This document shows positions 6,698 through 13,947 of a stretch of 16,663 nt of DNA, piece by piece; the stretch's first letter is position 1; each line of letters opens with the position of its first letter. Below the pieces are notes generated by a model. It ran no database searches. It was not told the origin of the DNA and worked only from the letters and a program-made list of their open reading frames with translations. The stretch is from an uncultured Ruminococcus sp. (GTDB taxonomy: Bacteria > Bacillota > Clostridia > Oscillospirales > CAG-272), in contig CACYZS010000018.1 in assembly GCA_902778985.1 (NCBI GenBank), forward strand, positions 1 to 16,663, in the 5' to 3' direction. The translations under genes and the position numbers were made by a program.

Positions 6698-8020
6698 TCA
6701 AAGGCGCTCGATCAGGGCGTAATAGAAGCCGTCGGTGCCGTGCAGATGCGGGTAGAGCGTGATCTCGCCGTCCGGGGCGTCAAGCCCGCCGACCGAGAAC
6801 GGCACGCGCCGAAAGCCGGGGGCGTTCGCCAGGAACTCTTCCACCACCGCCTGGTTTTCCTTCGGGTTCAGCGTACAGGTGGAGTAAAGCAGTCTGCCCC
6901 CCGGGGCAAGGTATTCCGCCGACGCGGAAAGCAACGCCGCTTGCAGGGGCGGAAGTTCCCCCGCGCGGTCGAGGGCGCGGTAGCGAAGATCGGGTTTCTT
7001 GCCGAGGACGCCGAGCCCCGAACAGGGGACGTCGCAGAGTACGCCGCCGCACTTGCCGAGAAGCGCGGGATCGGGTTCGCGTCCGTCGCGGGCGGCGACC
7101 TTGACCGAGGTAAGCCCCAGCCGCGCGGCGCCGTCCGAGATCAGCGGCAGTTTGCTGTCGTGAAGATCGAAGGCGTACACGCTCCCCCTGTCGCCCATTC
7201 CGATCGCGGCGGCAAAACTCTTTCCGCCCGGGCAGGCGCAGGGATCGACGACGGTGGAACCGGGCGCGGGGGACAGGATCGCGACGGCAAGTTGCGCCGC
7301 CTCGTCCTGCACGAAGAACAGTCCTTCGGCAAAGCCCGGAAGCGCCGTGACCGGGACGGGATCAACGAGCGTCAGACCGACGGGCGAATACCGCGTCGGG
7401 CGCGCCTCGATCCCTGCCTCGGCAAAGCGGGCGGTAAGGTCTTCCCTGCTGATTTTCAGCGTATTGACCGCGAGGGTCAGGGGACTTTCGCGGTTGAAAG
7501 CGTCAAGTAGTTTTTCGGTCCCCTCTTCCCCGAGCAGTCCGAGAAAATGACGAACCAGATCGGGCGGAAAGGAACGGGTGACCGAGAGATACCGGGCAAG
7601 CCCCCTTTCCCGCGGGGGGAACGGAAGGGAAACCGTCCCGTCGGGCGACGAATACTGCCGGAGCGCCGACCGCAGAACGCCGTTTACGAACCCGCGCTCC
7701 CCCTTTCCTTCTCCGAGCGAGACGGTCAGGTCGACGGCGGCGTGCGCCGGAACGTTCTGCATAAAGAACAGTTGATAAAAGCCGAGGCGCAGAATGTTCC
7801 GCGTCCGCGGCGACAGATCCGAGCGGGCGGCGACGCGCCCGATCAGATAATCGAGGGTGATCCGGCGTTCGACCGTCCCGTAGAGCAGAGCGGTCAGGAA
7901 GCCGCGTTCCTCGCGCGAAAGACCCGCCGTCATGGGCGAGTTCAGCGCAAGGTTCAGATACGTATCGTCGCGCTCCCACCCTTCGAGCAGGCGCAGCGCG
8001 AGCCGCCGCACGTCGGTCAT
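6698..8020 (-). CDS. rsmB: 16S rRNA (cytosine-967-C5)-methyltransferase RsmB
   Basis: 440 residues, close to the usual RsmB length. It methylates C967 of 16S rRNA. Residues 1-125 form a NusB-like all-helical RNA-binding domain. Residues 235-440 are the SAM-dependent methyltransferase: SAM loop DPCACPGGKS (259-268), DVPCSGLG with C333 (motif IV) and STCTL with catalytic C382 (motif VI). Two cysteines in these places are the signature of m5C RNA methyltransferases. The usual second residue pair of the SAM loop (CAAPGG) reads CACPGG, a mild variant. The ATG overlaps the fmt stop as TGATG, with GGAGG at 8030-8034. This fmt-rsmB-rlmN order is standard in Firmicutes. Confidence 0.95.
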   Translation of the reverse strand: MTDVRRLALRLLEGWERDDTYLNLALNSPMTAGLSREERGFLTALLYGTVERRITLDYLIGRVAARSDLSPRTRNILRLGFYQLFFMQNVPAHAAVDLTVSLGEGKGERGFVNGVLRSALRQYSSPDGTVSLPFPPRERGLARYLSVTRSFPPDLVRHFLGLLGEEGTEKLLDAFNRESPLTLAVNTLKISREDLTARFAEAGIEARPTRYSPVGLTLVDPVPVTALPGFAEGLFFVQDEAAQLAVAILSPAPGSTVVDPCACPGGKSFAAAIGMGDRGSVYAFDLHDSKLPLISDGAARLGLTSVKVAARDGREPDPALLGKCGGVLCDVPCSGLGVLGKKPDLRYRALDRAGELPPLQAALLSASAEYLAPGGRLLYSTCTLNPKENQAVVEEFLANAPGFRRVPFSVGGLDAPDGEITLYPHLHGTDGFYYALIERL

Positions 8021-8973
8021 CAGAGCGTCCCTCCGACGGTAACTTTCCTGCCGCGCAGGTATTCGGCGGCGGTCATCGCCCCTTTGCCCTCGGGTTTGAT
8101 CGAAAGCAGGTCGAGCGCCCCGACGCCGCAGGCGACGCGGATATAGCCCTCTTTGTCAAGCGAGGTCGCCAGGACGGTGCCGGGCGTCCCCTCTCCCTTC
8201 GCGGGACGGGCGGACAGCACCTTGACCGTCGTGCCGTCAGGGCGCGTGAAAAAGGCGTTCGGGATCGGCGACAGCGCGCGGATCAGACAGTCGAGTTCGG
8301 TCGCCGGACGGGCGAAATCGATCGCCGCGTCGGCGCGTTCGATCTTGGCGGCGTAGGTCGACTTGGTATCGTCCTGCTTTTTTCGCGGCAGGACTTTCCC
8401 TTCTTCGATCTCGCGCACGGTCCGGCAGAGCAGTTCCGCGCCCATCTCCGCCAAGCGGTCGTGGACGCTTTCAAGCGTGTCGGTTGCGGTGATCGGGGTG
8501 GAACGGCAAAAGATCATATCGCCGGTATCCAGTCCCGCGTCCATATACATAATGGTCACGCCGGTCTCGCTCTCTCCGTCCATGATGGCGCGCTGCATGG
8601 GCGCGGCGCCGCGGTACTTCGGGAGCAGAGAGGCGTGGACGTTGATACAGCCGTATTTCGGGTAAGATAAGACGTTTTCGGGCAGGATCATGCCGAACGC
8701 GACCACGAGGATCAGGTCGGGATCGATCATTTTCAGCCAGTCGGCAAACGCCTCGTCGCGCAGCGTCCGGGGTTGCAGCGCCGGGATCCCGTGCTCGTCG
8801 GCGTAGACCTTGACCGGGGGCGGCGTCAGGATCGCGCGTCTGCCCTTCGGTTTGTCGATCCGCGTCACGACGGCGGCGACGTCAAAGCCGCCGCGCACGA
8901 GCCGGTCAAGGCAGGTCACGGCGATCTCGGGCGTCCCCATAAAGACGATCCTCGGTTTTCTGTTCTCCGTCAT
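8020..8973 (-). CDS. fmt: Methionyl-tRNA formyltransferase
   Basis: 317 residues, the normal length. It transfers a formyl group from 10-formyl-tetrahydrofolate to initiator Met-tRNA. The N-terminal Rossmann domain begins RIVFMGTPEIAV. The catalytic centre is plain: NVHASLLPKYRGAAP with N111 and H113, and LDTGDM with D149, matching N106, H108 and D144 of the E. coli enzyme by spacing. A C-terminal OB-fold domain (about 210-317) follows. The loop that normally reads TQPDRPxGR is TRIDKPKGRR here, a conservative change. A GGGGG stretch 8-12 nt upstream is a modest ribosome binding site. It lies 20 nt after def, the enzyme that later removes the formyl group. Confidence 0.97.
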   Translation of the reverse strand: MTENRKPRIVFMGTPEIAVTCLDRLVRGGFDVAAVVTRIDKPKGRRAILTPPPVKVYADEHGIPALQPRTLRDEAFADWLKMIDPDLILVVAFGMILPENVLSYPKYGCINVHASLLPKYRGAAPMQRAIMDGESETGVTIMYMDAGLDTGDMIFCRSTPITATDTLESVHDRLAEMGAELLCRTVREIEEGKVLPRKKQDDTKSTYAAKIERADAAIDFARPATELDCLIRALSPIPNAFFTRPDGTTVKVLSARPAKGEGTPGTVLATSLDKEGYIRVACGVGALDLLSIKPEGKGAMTAAEYLRGRKVTVGGTL

Positions 8974-8993
8974 ACGCGTTACCCCCGTTTCGG

Positions 8994-9449
8994 TCAGCCC
9001 TCGAGTTCACCGACCAGAGAGTCGGTGAAGAGTTTGCCGTCCAGATGGTCGAGTTCGTGGCAGAAGGCGCGGGCGAGCAGATCCGAGCCGGTGTATTCGA
9101 CCTCTTCCCCGTCGAGCCCAAGCGCCCGGACGGTGACGTGCATCGGGCGGCGCGTCTTGCCCCACTTGCCGGGCAGCGACAGACACCCTTCCTGTTCGCA
9201 CTGTTCGCCGGAGTAGGCGACGATCTTCGGATTGATCAGGACGATGGGCTTCCCGTCCTCGACCTCGATCACGACGACGCGGCGCAGAACGCCCACCTGC
9301 ACGGCGGCAAGCCCGCAGCCGTTGGCGTCGCGCATGGTATCGATCATATCTTCGACCAGCCGCGTGATCCGGGGGGTGATCTCCTCGACCGGACGGCTGG
9401 TTTTGCGGAGAACCGGATCTCCGACTTTGACGATCTTACGGATTGCCAT
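8994..9449 (-). CDS. def: Peptide deformylase
   Basis: 151 residues. A metalloenzyme that removes the N-formyl group from new proteins. All three motifs are intact: GCGLAAVQ (44-51), EGCLSLPG with the metal-binding C89, and HELDH (131-135) with both metal-binding histidines and the catalytic E132. The size and the EGCLS motif fit the short type-I-like deformylases. AAAGGA lies about 8 nt before the ATG at 9447-9449. It sits 21 nt after priA and 20 nt before fmt, the functional partner. Confidence 0.97.
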   Translation of the reverse strand: MAIRKIVKVGDPVLRKTSRPVEEITPRITRLVEDMIDTMRDANGCGLAAVQVGVLRRVVVIEVEDGKPIVLINPKIVAYSGEQCEQEGCLSLPGKWGKTRRPMHVTVRALGLDGEEVEYTGSDLLARAFCHELDHLDGKLFTDSLVGELEG

Positions 9450-9470
9450 AACTGTTTCCTTTCTCCCGTA

Positions 9471-11708
9471 TCAAACGGACAGAGGATTGATATCGACCGA
9501 GAGGATCACCTTGCGCTCGTCGGCGAAGGAGACCATCAGTTCGCGGAGCAGGGCGCGCAGACGCGGGCTGTTCCGGCATTTGAGGATCATGCGGAGGCGG
9601 AAGCGGTCGTTGACCTTGTAGACCTGCGCTTCAAACGGTCCGAAGACCGTCAGGGGCAGATCGTGGTAGTCGCCCTCGGCAAGCGAGAGCAGACGGTCGC
9701 GCAGGTCGTTTGCCGCCTGGAAAAGCGCCTGTTCGTCTTCCGACGAGAGCAACAGCACCGCGATATCGCAGAAGGGCGGGAACACCGTCTCTTTGCGCAG
9801 GGCGCTTTCCGCCGCGTAGAAGGCGGGATAGTCCTGCCGACACGCGAGCGAGAGGATCTCGTTGCCGGGCGAAAAGGTCTGGATCAGGGCGCGTCCCGGA
9901 CGTTCGGCGCGTCCCGCCCGTCCGATCACCTGCGTCAGAAGGCAGAAGGTGCGCTCGGACGCGCGGAAATCGTTGACGTAGAGCGAACTGTCCGCCGACA
10001 GTACCCCGACCAAGGTGACGCGCGGGAAATCGTGTCCCTTCGCGACCATCTGCGTCCCGAGCAGAACGTCGGCGTCGCCGCGGCGAAAGGCTTCGAGCAT
10101 CTTGTCGTACGCCTGTTTCCCCGTCGTGGTGTCGGCGTCCATACGCATCACGCGGCAGCCCGAAAGCGACGCCGTGAGTTCGGCTTCCGCCTTCTGCGTC
10201 CCGAAGCCGAGATAGGAGAGCGCGTCGGCTTCACAGGAAGGACAGACGCGCGGCGGACGGGCGCGGTAGCCGCAGGAATGGCAGAGCAGTTTCCCGCCGT
10301 CCCTGCCTGTATGGAAGGTGAGCGAGATCGAACAGCGCGGGCAGACGATGGGTTCTCCGCACGCGCGGCATTGAAGCGAGGTGTTGTAGCCGCGGCGGTT
10401 CAGAAACAGGATCGCCTGTTCACCCCGCTCGACGGTCTCGCGGACCGCAGCCGCCAGCCGGTCGCTGATGGGTGAGGTGTTGCCGTGGCGGAGTTCGTCG
10501 CGCATATCGACGATCTCGGTCTCGGGGAGCCGGGCGCCGCCGTAGCGCTCGTTCAGTTCGACGAGCGTATATTGCCCGTTCTTTGCCTTGGTGTAACTCT
10601 CGAGCGAGGGGGTCGCGGACGCGAGCAGGAGCAGGGCGTTATTCACCCCGCACCGGTACGCCGCGACGTCGCGGGCGTGGTATTTTGGATCGCTCTCGGA
10701 TTTGTAGGTATGTTCGTGTTCCTCGTCGATGACGATCATGCCGAGGCGCGGAAGCGGAGCGAAGACCGCCGAACGCGTCCCGATGACGAGGTCGACCTCC
10801 CCGGCGGCGATCCGACGCCACGCGTCGAAGCGTTCGCCCGCGCCGAGCGAGGAATGGATCACGGCGACCCGTTCGCCGTAGCGGCGGCAGAAGATCCCGA
10901 CCGTCTGCGGCGTCAGGGCGATCTCGGGGACCATCACGATCGCGGTCTTGCCCCCCGCGAGGATCCCGTCGAGCAGTTTCAGCATCACCTTGGTCTTCCC
11001 GCTTCCGGTCACGCCGTGCAGGAGCGCGGCGCGGGGTTTATCCTGGGGAAGCGACAGGATCTTTTCGTAGGCGGCTGTCTGCGCGCGGGAAAGCACGATG
11101 GGGGACGCGTCGCGGTCGCGCGAGAGTTCGGCGTAGGGATTCCGGATCACTTCACGCTCCGAGACGAAGAGAAGCCCCCGGTCGACCAGCGTTTTGATCT
11201 GCGCCGACGAGAGTCCGAGTTGCTCCGCCTGTTTCGGGGAGCGGTCGGAAAGCAGCCGTTCGAGCGCCGCCCGGACCTCCGCGCTCCTGATCTTTCCCCG
11301 TCCCGCGTCGTTCAGTTTTTCTTCGATCGCTTCGGGGGCGGCGGGGGTATAGGTGCGCTCGGTGCGGACGTTTTGGCGCGCGGAGAACAGGGTCGGCGGG
11401 AGCAGGGTGCGCACCGCCTCTCCGAGCGTGCAGAGCGTGTAATCCGAGAGAAACAAAGCGAGCCCGAACATCTCTCCCGAAAGGGAGCAACGGTCGGGCA
11501 TCACTTCGCGAATGGTTTTGAGAGAGGTCCCGTCCCCTTCCCCGATCGCGGTCACGATCCCGAACACCGAACGGTCGGAACGACCGAACGGGATCCGGAC
11601 GACCGAACCGACGCCGACGGGCGTCCCGTCGCCGGGCAAAAGATAGGTAAAGGGACGGTCAAGATGGAAAGGAACGTCCAGGAGACGCACGGATGCCGTA
11701 GTTGCCAC
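9471..11708 (-). CDS. priA: Primosomal protein N' (replication restart helicase PriA)
   Basis: 745 residues. A 3'-5' DNA helicase that reloads the replisome at stalled forks. The N-terminal DNA-binding region (about 1-105) holds FTYLLP and the VRIPFGR stretch. Helicase motifs: Walker A GVTGSGKT (232-239), DEEH (328-331), SATPS (364-368), GTQMVAKGHDF (551-561) and QVIGRAGRA (593-601). The PriA-specific zinc cluster has eight cysteines at 447, 450, 456, 459, 476, 479, 489 and 492. I chose the GTG at 11706-11708 because AGGGAG lies 6 nt upstream. The alternative GTG at 11721-11723 would add five residues and puts that binding site inside the gene. coaBC, which usually sits between rpoZ and priA, is missing. 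Confidence 0.95.
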   Translation of the reverse strand: MATTASVRLLDVPFHLDRPFTYLLPGDGTPVGVGSVVRIPFGRSDRSVFGIVTAIGEGDGTSLKTIREVMPDRCSLSGEMFGLALFLSDYTLCTLGEAVRTLLPPTLFSARQNVRTERTYTPAAPEAIEEKLNDAGRGKIRSAEVRAALERLLSDRSPKQAEQLGLSSAQIKTLVDRGLLFVSEREVIRNPYAELSRDRDASPIVLSRAQTAAYEKILSLPQDKPRAALLHGVTGSGKTKVMLKLLDGILAGGKTAIVMVPEIALTPQTVGIFCRRYGERVAVIHSSLGAGERFDAWRRIAAGEVDLVIGTRSAVFAPLPRLGMIVIDEEHEHTYKSESDPKYHARDVAAYRCGVNNALLLLASATPSLESYTKAKNGQYTLVELNERYGGARLPETEIVDMRDELRHGNTSPISDRLAAAVRETVERGEQAILFLNRRGYNTSLQCRACGEPIVCPRCSISLTFHTGRDGGKLLCHSCGYRARPPRVCPSCEADALSYLGFGTQKAEAELTASLSGCRVMRMDADTTTGKQAYDKMLEAFRRGDADVLLGTQMVAKGHDFPRVTLVGVLSADSSLYVNDFRASERTFCLLTQVIGRAGRAERPGRALIQTFSPGNEILSLACRQDYPAFYAAESALRKETVFPPFCDIAVLLLSSEDEQALFQAANDLRDRLLSLAEGDYHDLPLTVFGPFEAQVYKVNDRFRLRMILKCRNSPRLRALLRELMVSFADERKVILSVDINPLSV

Positions 11709-11728
11709 GATACGCTCCCTCACTTCCC

Positions 11729-11744
11729 CGCGCGAAAACGCGCG
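11729..11744. other. Small perfect hairpin between rpoZ and priA
   Basis: CGCGCG-AAAA-CGCGCG (16 nt) forms a 6-bp stem with a 4-nt loop right after the rpoZ stop codon. No U-tract follows in the minus direction, so it is not a standard terminator. It could be an mRNA processing or stabilising element, or have no role. Confidence 0.4.
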
Positions 11745-11745
11745 A

Positions 11746-12018
11746 TCAATCCATCTCTTCGGGCTTCTTCATTTCGTAACGTCCGTCGTACAGACGGCGG
11801 ATCGCGATCTTGACCGCCTTCTGATCCCGATACTCGCTGTCGATCAGCGAGGCGAGGGGACGGTCGGTCTCGCGGTTCGCGACCATACGGTCGGCGTTGG
11901 CGCGCTGTTTCACGTACTCGTCGGTGACGATCCGGGCGCTCTTGGCGACCCCGACCACCAGTTCGTAGCGGTTGAACTTCCCGTTCTTGGTCAGTTCTGC
12001 AATCGTGGGATAGATCAT
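11746..12018 (-). CDS. rpoZ: DNA-directed RNA polymerase omega subunit
   Basis: 90 residues. The omega subunit supports folding and assembly of the beta' subunit of RNA polymerase. The N-terminus MIYPTIAELTKNGKFNRYELV followed by VGVAKSARIV matches the conserved omega pattern (YP-x-I...L, RY-x-LV, A-K-R/S-AR). The KAVKIAIRRLYDGRYE segment fits the conserved C-terminal helix. A run of charged residues at 33-63 (QRANADRMVANRETDRP) is less typical. AAGGAG (12026-12031) lies 7 nt before the ATG. It follows remA after 50 nt; gmk normally lies between these two. Confidence 0.88.
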   Translation of the reverse strand: MIYPTIAELTKNGKFNRYELVVGVAKSARIVTDEYVKQRANADRMVANRETDRPLASLIDSEYRDQKAVKIAIRRLYDGRYEMKKPEEMD

Positions 12019-12068
12019 ATCGGTTCTCCTTTGTCAATCGGATATCTTTTCGCAATTCGGGGAGAGGA

Positions 12069-12347
12069 TCACGCCTCGTCTTCCTCTTCTTCCTCTTCGT
12101 CTTCCTCTTCTTCCTCGCTCGCAAGGCGGTTGGAAATCGTCTCGGACTGGATGGCGGAGAGAATGACGTGTTCGCTGTCGGTCAGCAACACCGCGCGCGT
12201 CCTGCGGCCGCAGGTGACGTCGATGACGCGTCCGGCGTCGCGGGCGTCCTGCACCAGCCGTTTGATGGGGGCGGAGTCGGGTCCGGCGATCACGACGATG
12301 CGTTCCGCCGACACCATATTTCCGAAACCGACGTTGATGAACTTCAT
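12069..12347 (-). CDS. remA: RemA-family (DUF370) extracellular matrix regulator
   Basis: 92 residues. In B. subtilis RemA is a DNA-binding activator of biofilm-matrix and osmoprotection genes that forms an oligomeric ring. The family pattern is clear: [47 protein letters not shown]. The C-terminal end from residue 77 is an almost pure Glu/Asp tail ([14 protein letters not shown]), longer and more acidic than the B. subtilis tail as I remember it; the tail is encoded by a 21-bp repeat. The start follows GGAGG (12353-12357) by 5 nt. It lies 15 nt after yicC, its usual neighbour. In this organism the target genes are unknown. Confidence 0.92.
   Translation of the reverse strand: MKFINVGFGNMVSAERIVVIAGPDSAPIKRLVQDARDAGRVIDVTCGRRTRAVLLTDSEHVILSAIQSETISNRLASEEEEEDEEEEEEDEA
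12076..12116. repeat. 21-bp tandem repeat coding the acidic tail of RemA
   Basis: TCGTCTTCCTCTTCTTCCTC (20 nt) occurs at 12076 and again at 12097, a period of 21 bp (7 codons, EEEEEDE). The length keeps the frame, so changes in copy number would lengthen or shorten the Glu/Asp tail without breaking the gene. Confidence 0.85.
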
Positions 12348-12362
12348 ACGGCCCTCCGTTGG

Positions 12363-13250
12363 TTATTCGATGTTCTGGATCTGCTCGCGGATCTTCTCGA
12401 GTTCGTTCTTGACCGTCACGACGGTCCTCGCGATCCCGGCGTCGGCGCATTTCGAGCCGACCGTGTTGATCTCGCGGTTCATTTCCTGCAGAAGGAAATC
12501 GAGTTTCTTGCCCGACGGCGTCTTCTCGTCCGCGATCTCGGTGAACGCCGAGACGTGGCTCCGAAGCCGGACGATCTCCTCGTCGATCGCGACGCGGTCG
12601 GCGTAGATCGCGCATTCGGTCAGGATCCGGTTCTCGTCGGGGGTGATCCTATCGTCCGAGAGGATCTGACGAAGACGGTTCTCAAAGCGTTCGCGGAAGG
12701 AACGGACGTTTTCCTCCGAGCGGTCGGCGATCTCGTCGACGCAGCCCGAAACGAACGAAAGTTTGGACAGAAGGTCGGACGCGATCTTCTTCCCTTCGGT
12801 CTCGCGCATACCGTCGTGGACGCGGCACGCCTCGGAGAGCGCGGGCAAAAGCGCGTTCCATTCGGCGTCGAGGTCGATCTCCCCTTCTCCGGTGCAAAAA
12901 ACGCCGGGTTCCGCCGCCACGCGCATGGTCGTAATATCGTCGGGAAGCCCGAAATCGTCGCGAAGACGCCGGAGCGCGGCAAGGTAATCCTTTACGAACT
13001 CGGTATCCACCGTGCGGCCGCCCTCCGCTCCCGCGCGGCGGGTGAAGGTGACCGTCACGTCGATCTTACCCCTCGACTGTGACTTGTCGCGAATATAACT
13101 CCGCACGCGCTCTTCCAGGGGGAAGAGGTCGCGGGGGAGCCGGACGGAACAGTCGAAATAGCGACCGTTCACGGAACGGATCTCAACGGTATAATCCCGC
13201 GTCGTACCCGACGCGGACGCCCGGCCGAAGCCGGTCATGCTCTTCATCAT
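12363..13250 (-). CDS. yicC: YicC/YloC-family endoribonuclease
   Basis: 295 residues, the normal length. YicC-family proteins are endoribonucleases that take part in RNA decay. The N-terminus (M)MKSMTGFGRA is diagnostic. The C-terminal DUF1732 region holds DEEIVRLRSHVSAF, GKKLDFLLQEMNREINT and ELEKIREQIQNIE, the conserved end of the family. The first ATG (13248-13250) overlaps the nrdR stop as ATGA; a second ATG follows directly and is equally possible. Only a distant AAAGGA is seen upstream, so translation is probably coupled to nrdR. yicC followed by remA is conserved in Firmicutes. Confidence 0.94.
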   Translation of the reverse strand: MMKSMTGFGRASASGTTRDYTVEIRSVNGRYFDCSVRLPRDLFPLEERVRSYIRDKSQSRGKIDVTVTFTRRAGAEGGRTVDTEFVKDYLAALRRLRDDFGLPDDITTMRVAAEPGVFCTGEGEIDLDAEWNALLPALSEACRVHDGMRETEGKKIASDLLSKLSFVSGCVDEIADRSEENVRSFRERFENRLRQILSDDRITPDENRILTECAIYADRVAIDEEIVRLRSHVSAFTEIADEKTPSGKKLDFLLQEMNREINTVGSKCADAGIARTVVTVKNELEKIREQIQNIE

Positions 13251-13714
13251 GACGGGTTATTGTCCTTTCCTCTCCCGCGACGCAACACGCGCAACTCAGA
13301 CAGGAAGGTGTCGACGTCGCGGAACTCGCGGTAGACCGATGCGAACCGGACGTAGGCGACCTCATCCACGTCGCGCAGACGCGTCAGGGCAAGATCCCCG
13401 ATCTTCCGGCTCTCGATCTCGGTCGCCATCGAGTTGGCGAGTTCGACTTCGATATCCGAAACGATCTTCTCGACGTCCACGTTCCGCTTCATACAGGCGT
13501 TCTGCAATCCGAGTTTCAGTTTGTGGCGGTCGAAGGGTTCGCGACGCCCGTCCTTTTTGATGACGGTGATGGGCACGGTCTCAACCATCTCGTAGGTGGT
13601 GAACCGTTTGCCGCAGGAAACGCACTCGCGACGCCGACGGATGCTCGCTCCGTCCTCAACCGGACGGCTGTCAAGAACCCGACTGTCGGGAGCGCCGCAG
13701 ACAGGACACTTCAT
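13247..13714 (-). CDS. nrdR: Transcriptional repressor NrdR
   Basis: 155 residues. NrdR senses ATP/dATP through an ATP-cone and represses ribonucleotide reductase genes. The N-terminal zinc ribbon uses C3, C6 (MKCPVCG) and C31, C34 (CVSCGKRF). The Arg-rich segment RRRREC and TTYEMVE lead into the ATP-cone (about 49-139; VIKKDGRREPFDRHKL). The ATG at 13712-13714 was chosen because the protein then starts MKCPVCG as in the whole family, with GAGG 8 nt upstream. The longer frame to 13777 would begin only a few bases after the predicted transcription start. It is the first gene of the ten-gene unit ending at rsgA, and overlaps yicC by 4 nt. No NrdR-box-like site was seen near it. Confidence 0.96.
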   Translation of the reverse strand: MKCPVCGAPDSRVLDSRPVEDGASIRRRRECVSCGKRFTTYEMVETVPITVIKKDGRREPFDRHKLKLGLQNACMKRNVDVEKIVSDIEVELANSMATEIESRKIGDLALTRLRDVDEVAYVRFASVYREFRDVDTFLSELRVLRRGRGKDNNPS

Positions 13715-13763
13715 TCGGTGGACCTCTCTTTTCGGGATTTGGGACCGAAAGCCGCCCGGGAAA

Positions 13764-13775
13764 GCCCGAACGGGC
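13764..13775. promoter_or_regulatory. Inverted repeat in the nrdR leader
   Basis: GCCCGAACGGGC forms a short inverted repeat, either GCCC with a GAAC loop or GCCCG with two central bases. It lies about 15-25 bp downstream of the predicted transcription start. It may be an operator or an mRNA hairpin; neither is shown. Confidence 0.3.
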
Positions 13776-13792
13776 ATACTCCGCTAAATGCC

Positions 13793-13821
13793 ATTATAGC
13801 ATACTTTTTTATTTTTGTAAA
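13793..13821 (-). promoter_or_regulatory. Promoter of the nrdR-to-rsgA operon
   Basis: On the - strand TTTACA (13816-13821), a 17-nt AT-rich spacer, and TATAAT (13793-13798) with an extended -10 TGC just upstream. The predicted start is near 13786. This is the only strong promoter I found for the ten genes down to rsgA; internal promoters were not searched exhaustively. Confidence 0.85.
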
Positions 13822-13882
13822 GAGTTTCGCCCGAATTATTGCAGAAAAATGAGACGCGGCGGGCGCTTTTTAAGTGAAAGGC

Positions 13883-13943
13883 AAAAACCGACGCCGGGGC
13901 GTTTCCCCGCCCCGGCGTTCGTTCCCCCGGGATCAATTCCCGG
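13883..13943 (-). terminator. Terminator of the DEDDh exonuclease gene
   Basis: Perfect 11-bp stem, ACGCCGGGGCG (13908-13918 read on the - strand) with its complement at 13891-13901, 6-nt loop, followed on the - strand by TCGGTTTTT. A smaller 6-bp hairpin (13927-13932 with 13938-13943) precedes it, right after the stop codon. Confidence 0.85.
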
Positions 13944-13947
13944 TCGC

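Noticed and set aside
5660..7510. 616-codon open frame on the + strand opposite rlmN and rsmB
   Set aside because: It spans two real genes on the other strand, has Arg/Asp/Val-rich composition, no recognisable motif and no ribosome binding site. Long antisense frames are expected with this codon bias.
9045..10475. 476-codon open frame on the + strand opposite def and priA
   Set aside because: Shadow of two conserved genes whose motifs all lie on the other strand.
12034..12615. 193-codon minus-strand frame overlapping remA and yicC
   Set aside because: An Arg/Asp-rich shadow in another frame of the same strand; remA and yicC explain this DNA. It is not a displaced gmk, since no P-loop was seen in it.
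13715..13777. Longer nrdR frame from the ATG at 13775-13777
   Set aside because: That ATG lies only about 10 nt after the predicted transcription start and lacks a binding site; the family always begins MKCPxC.
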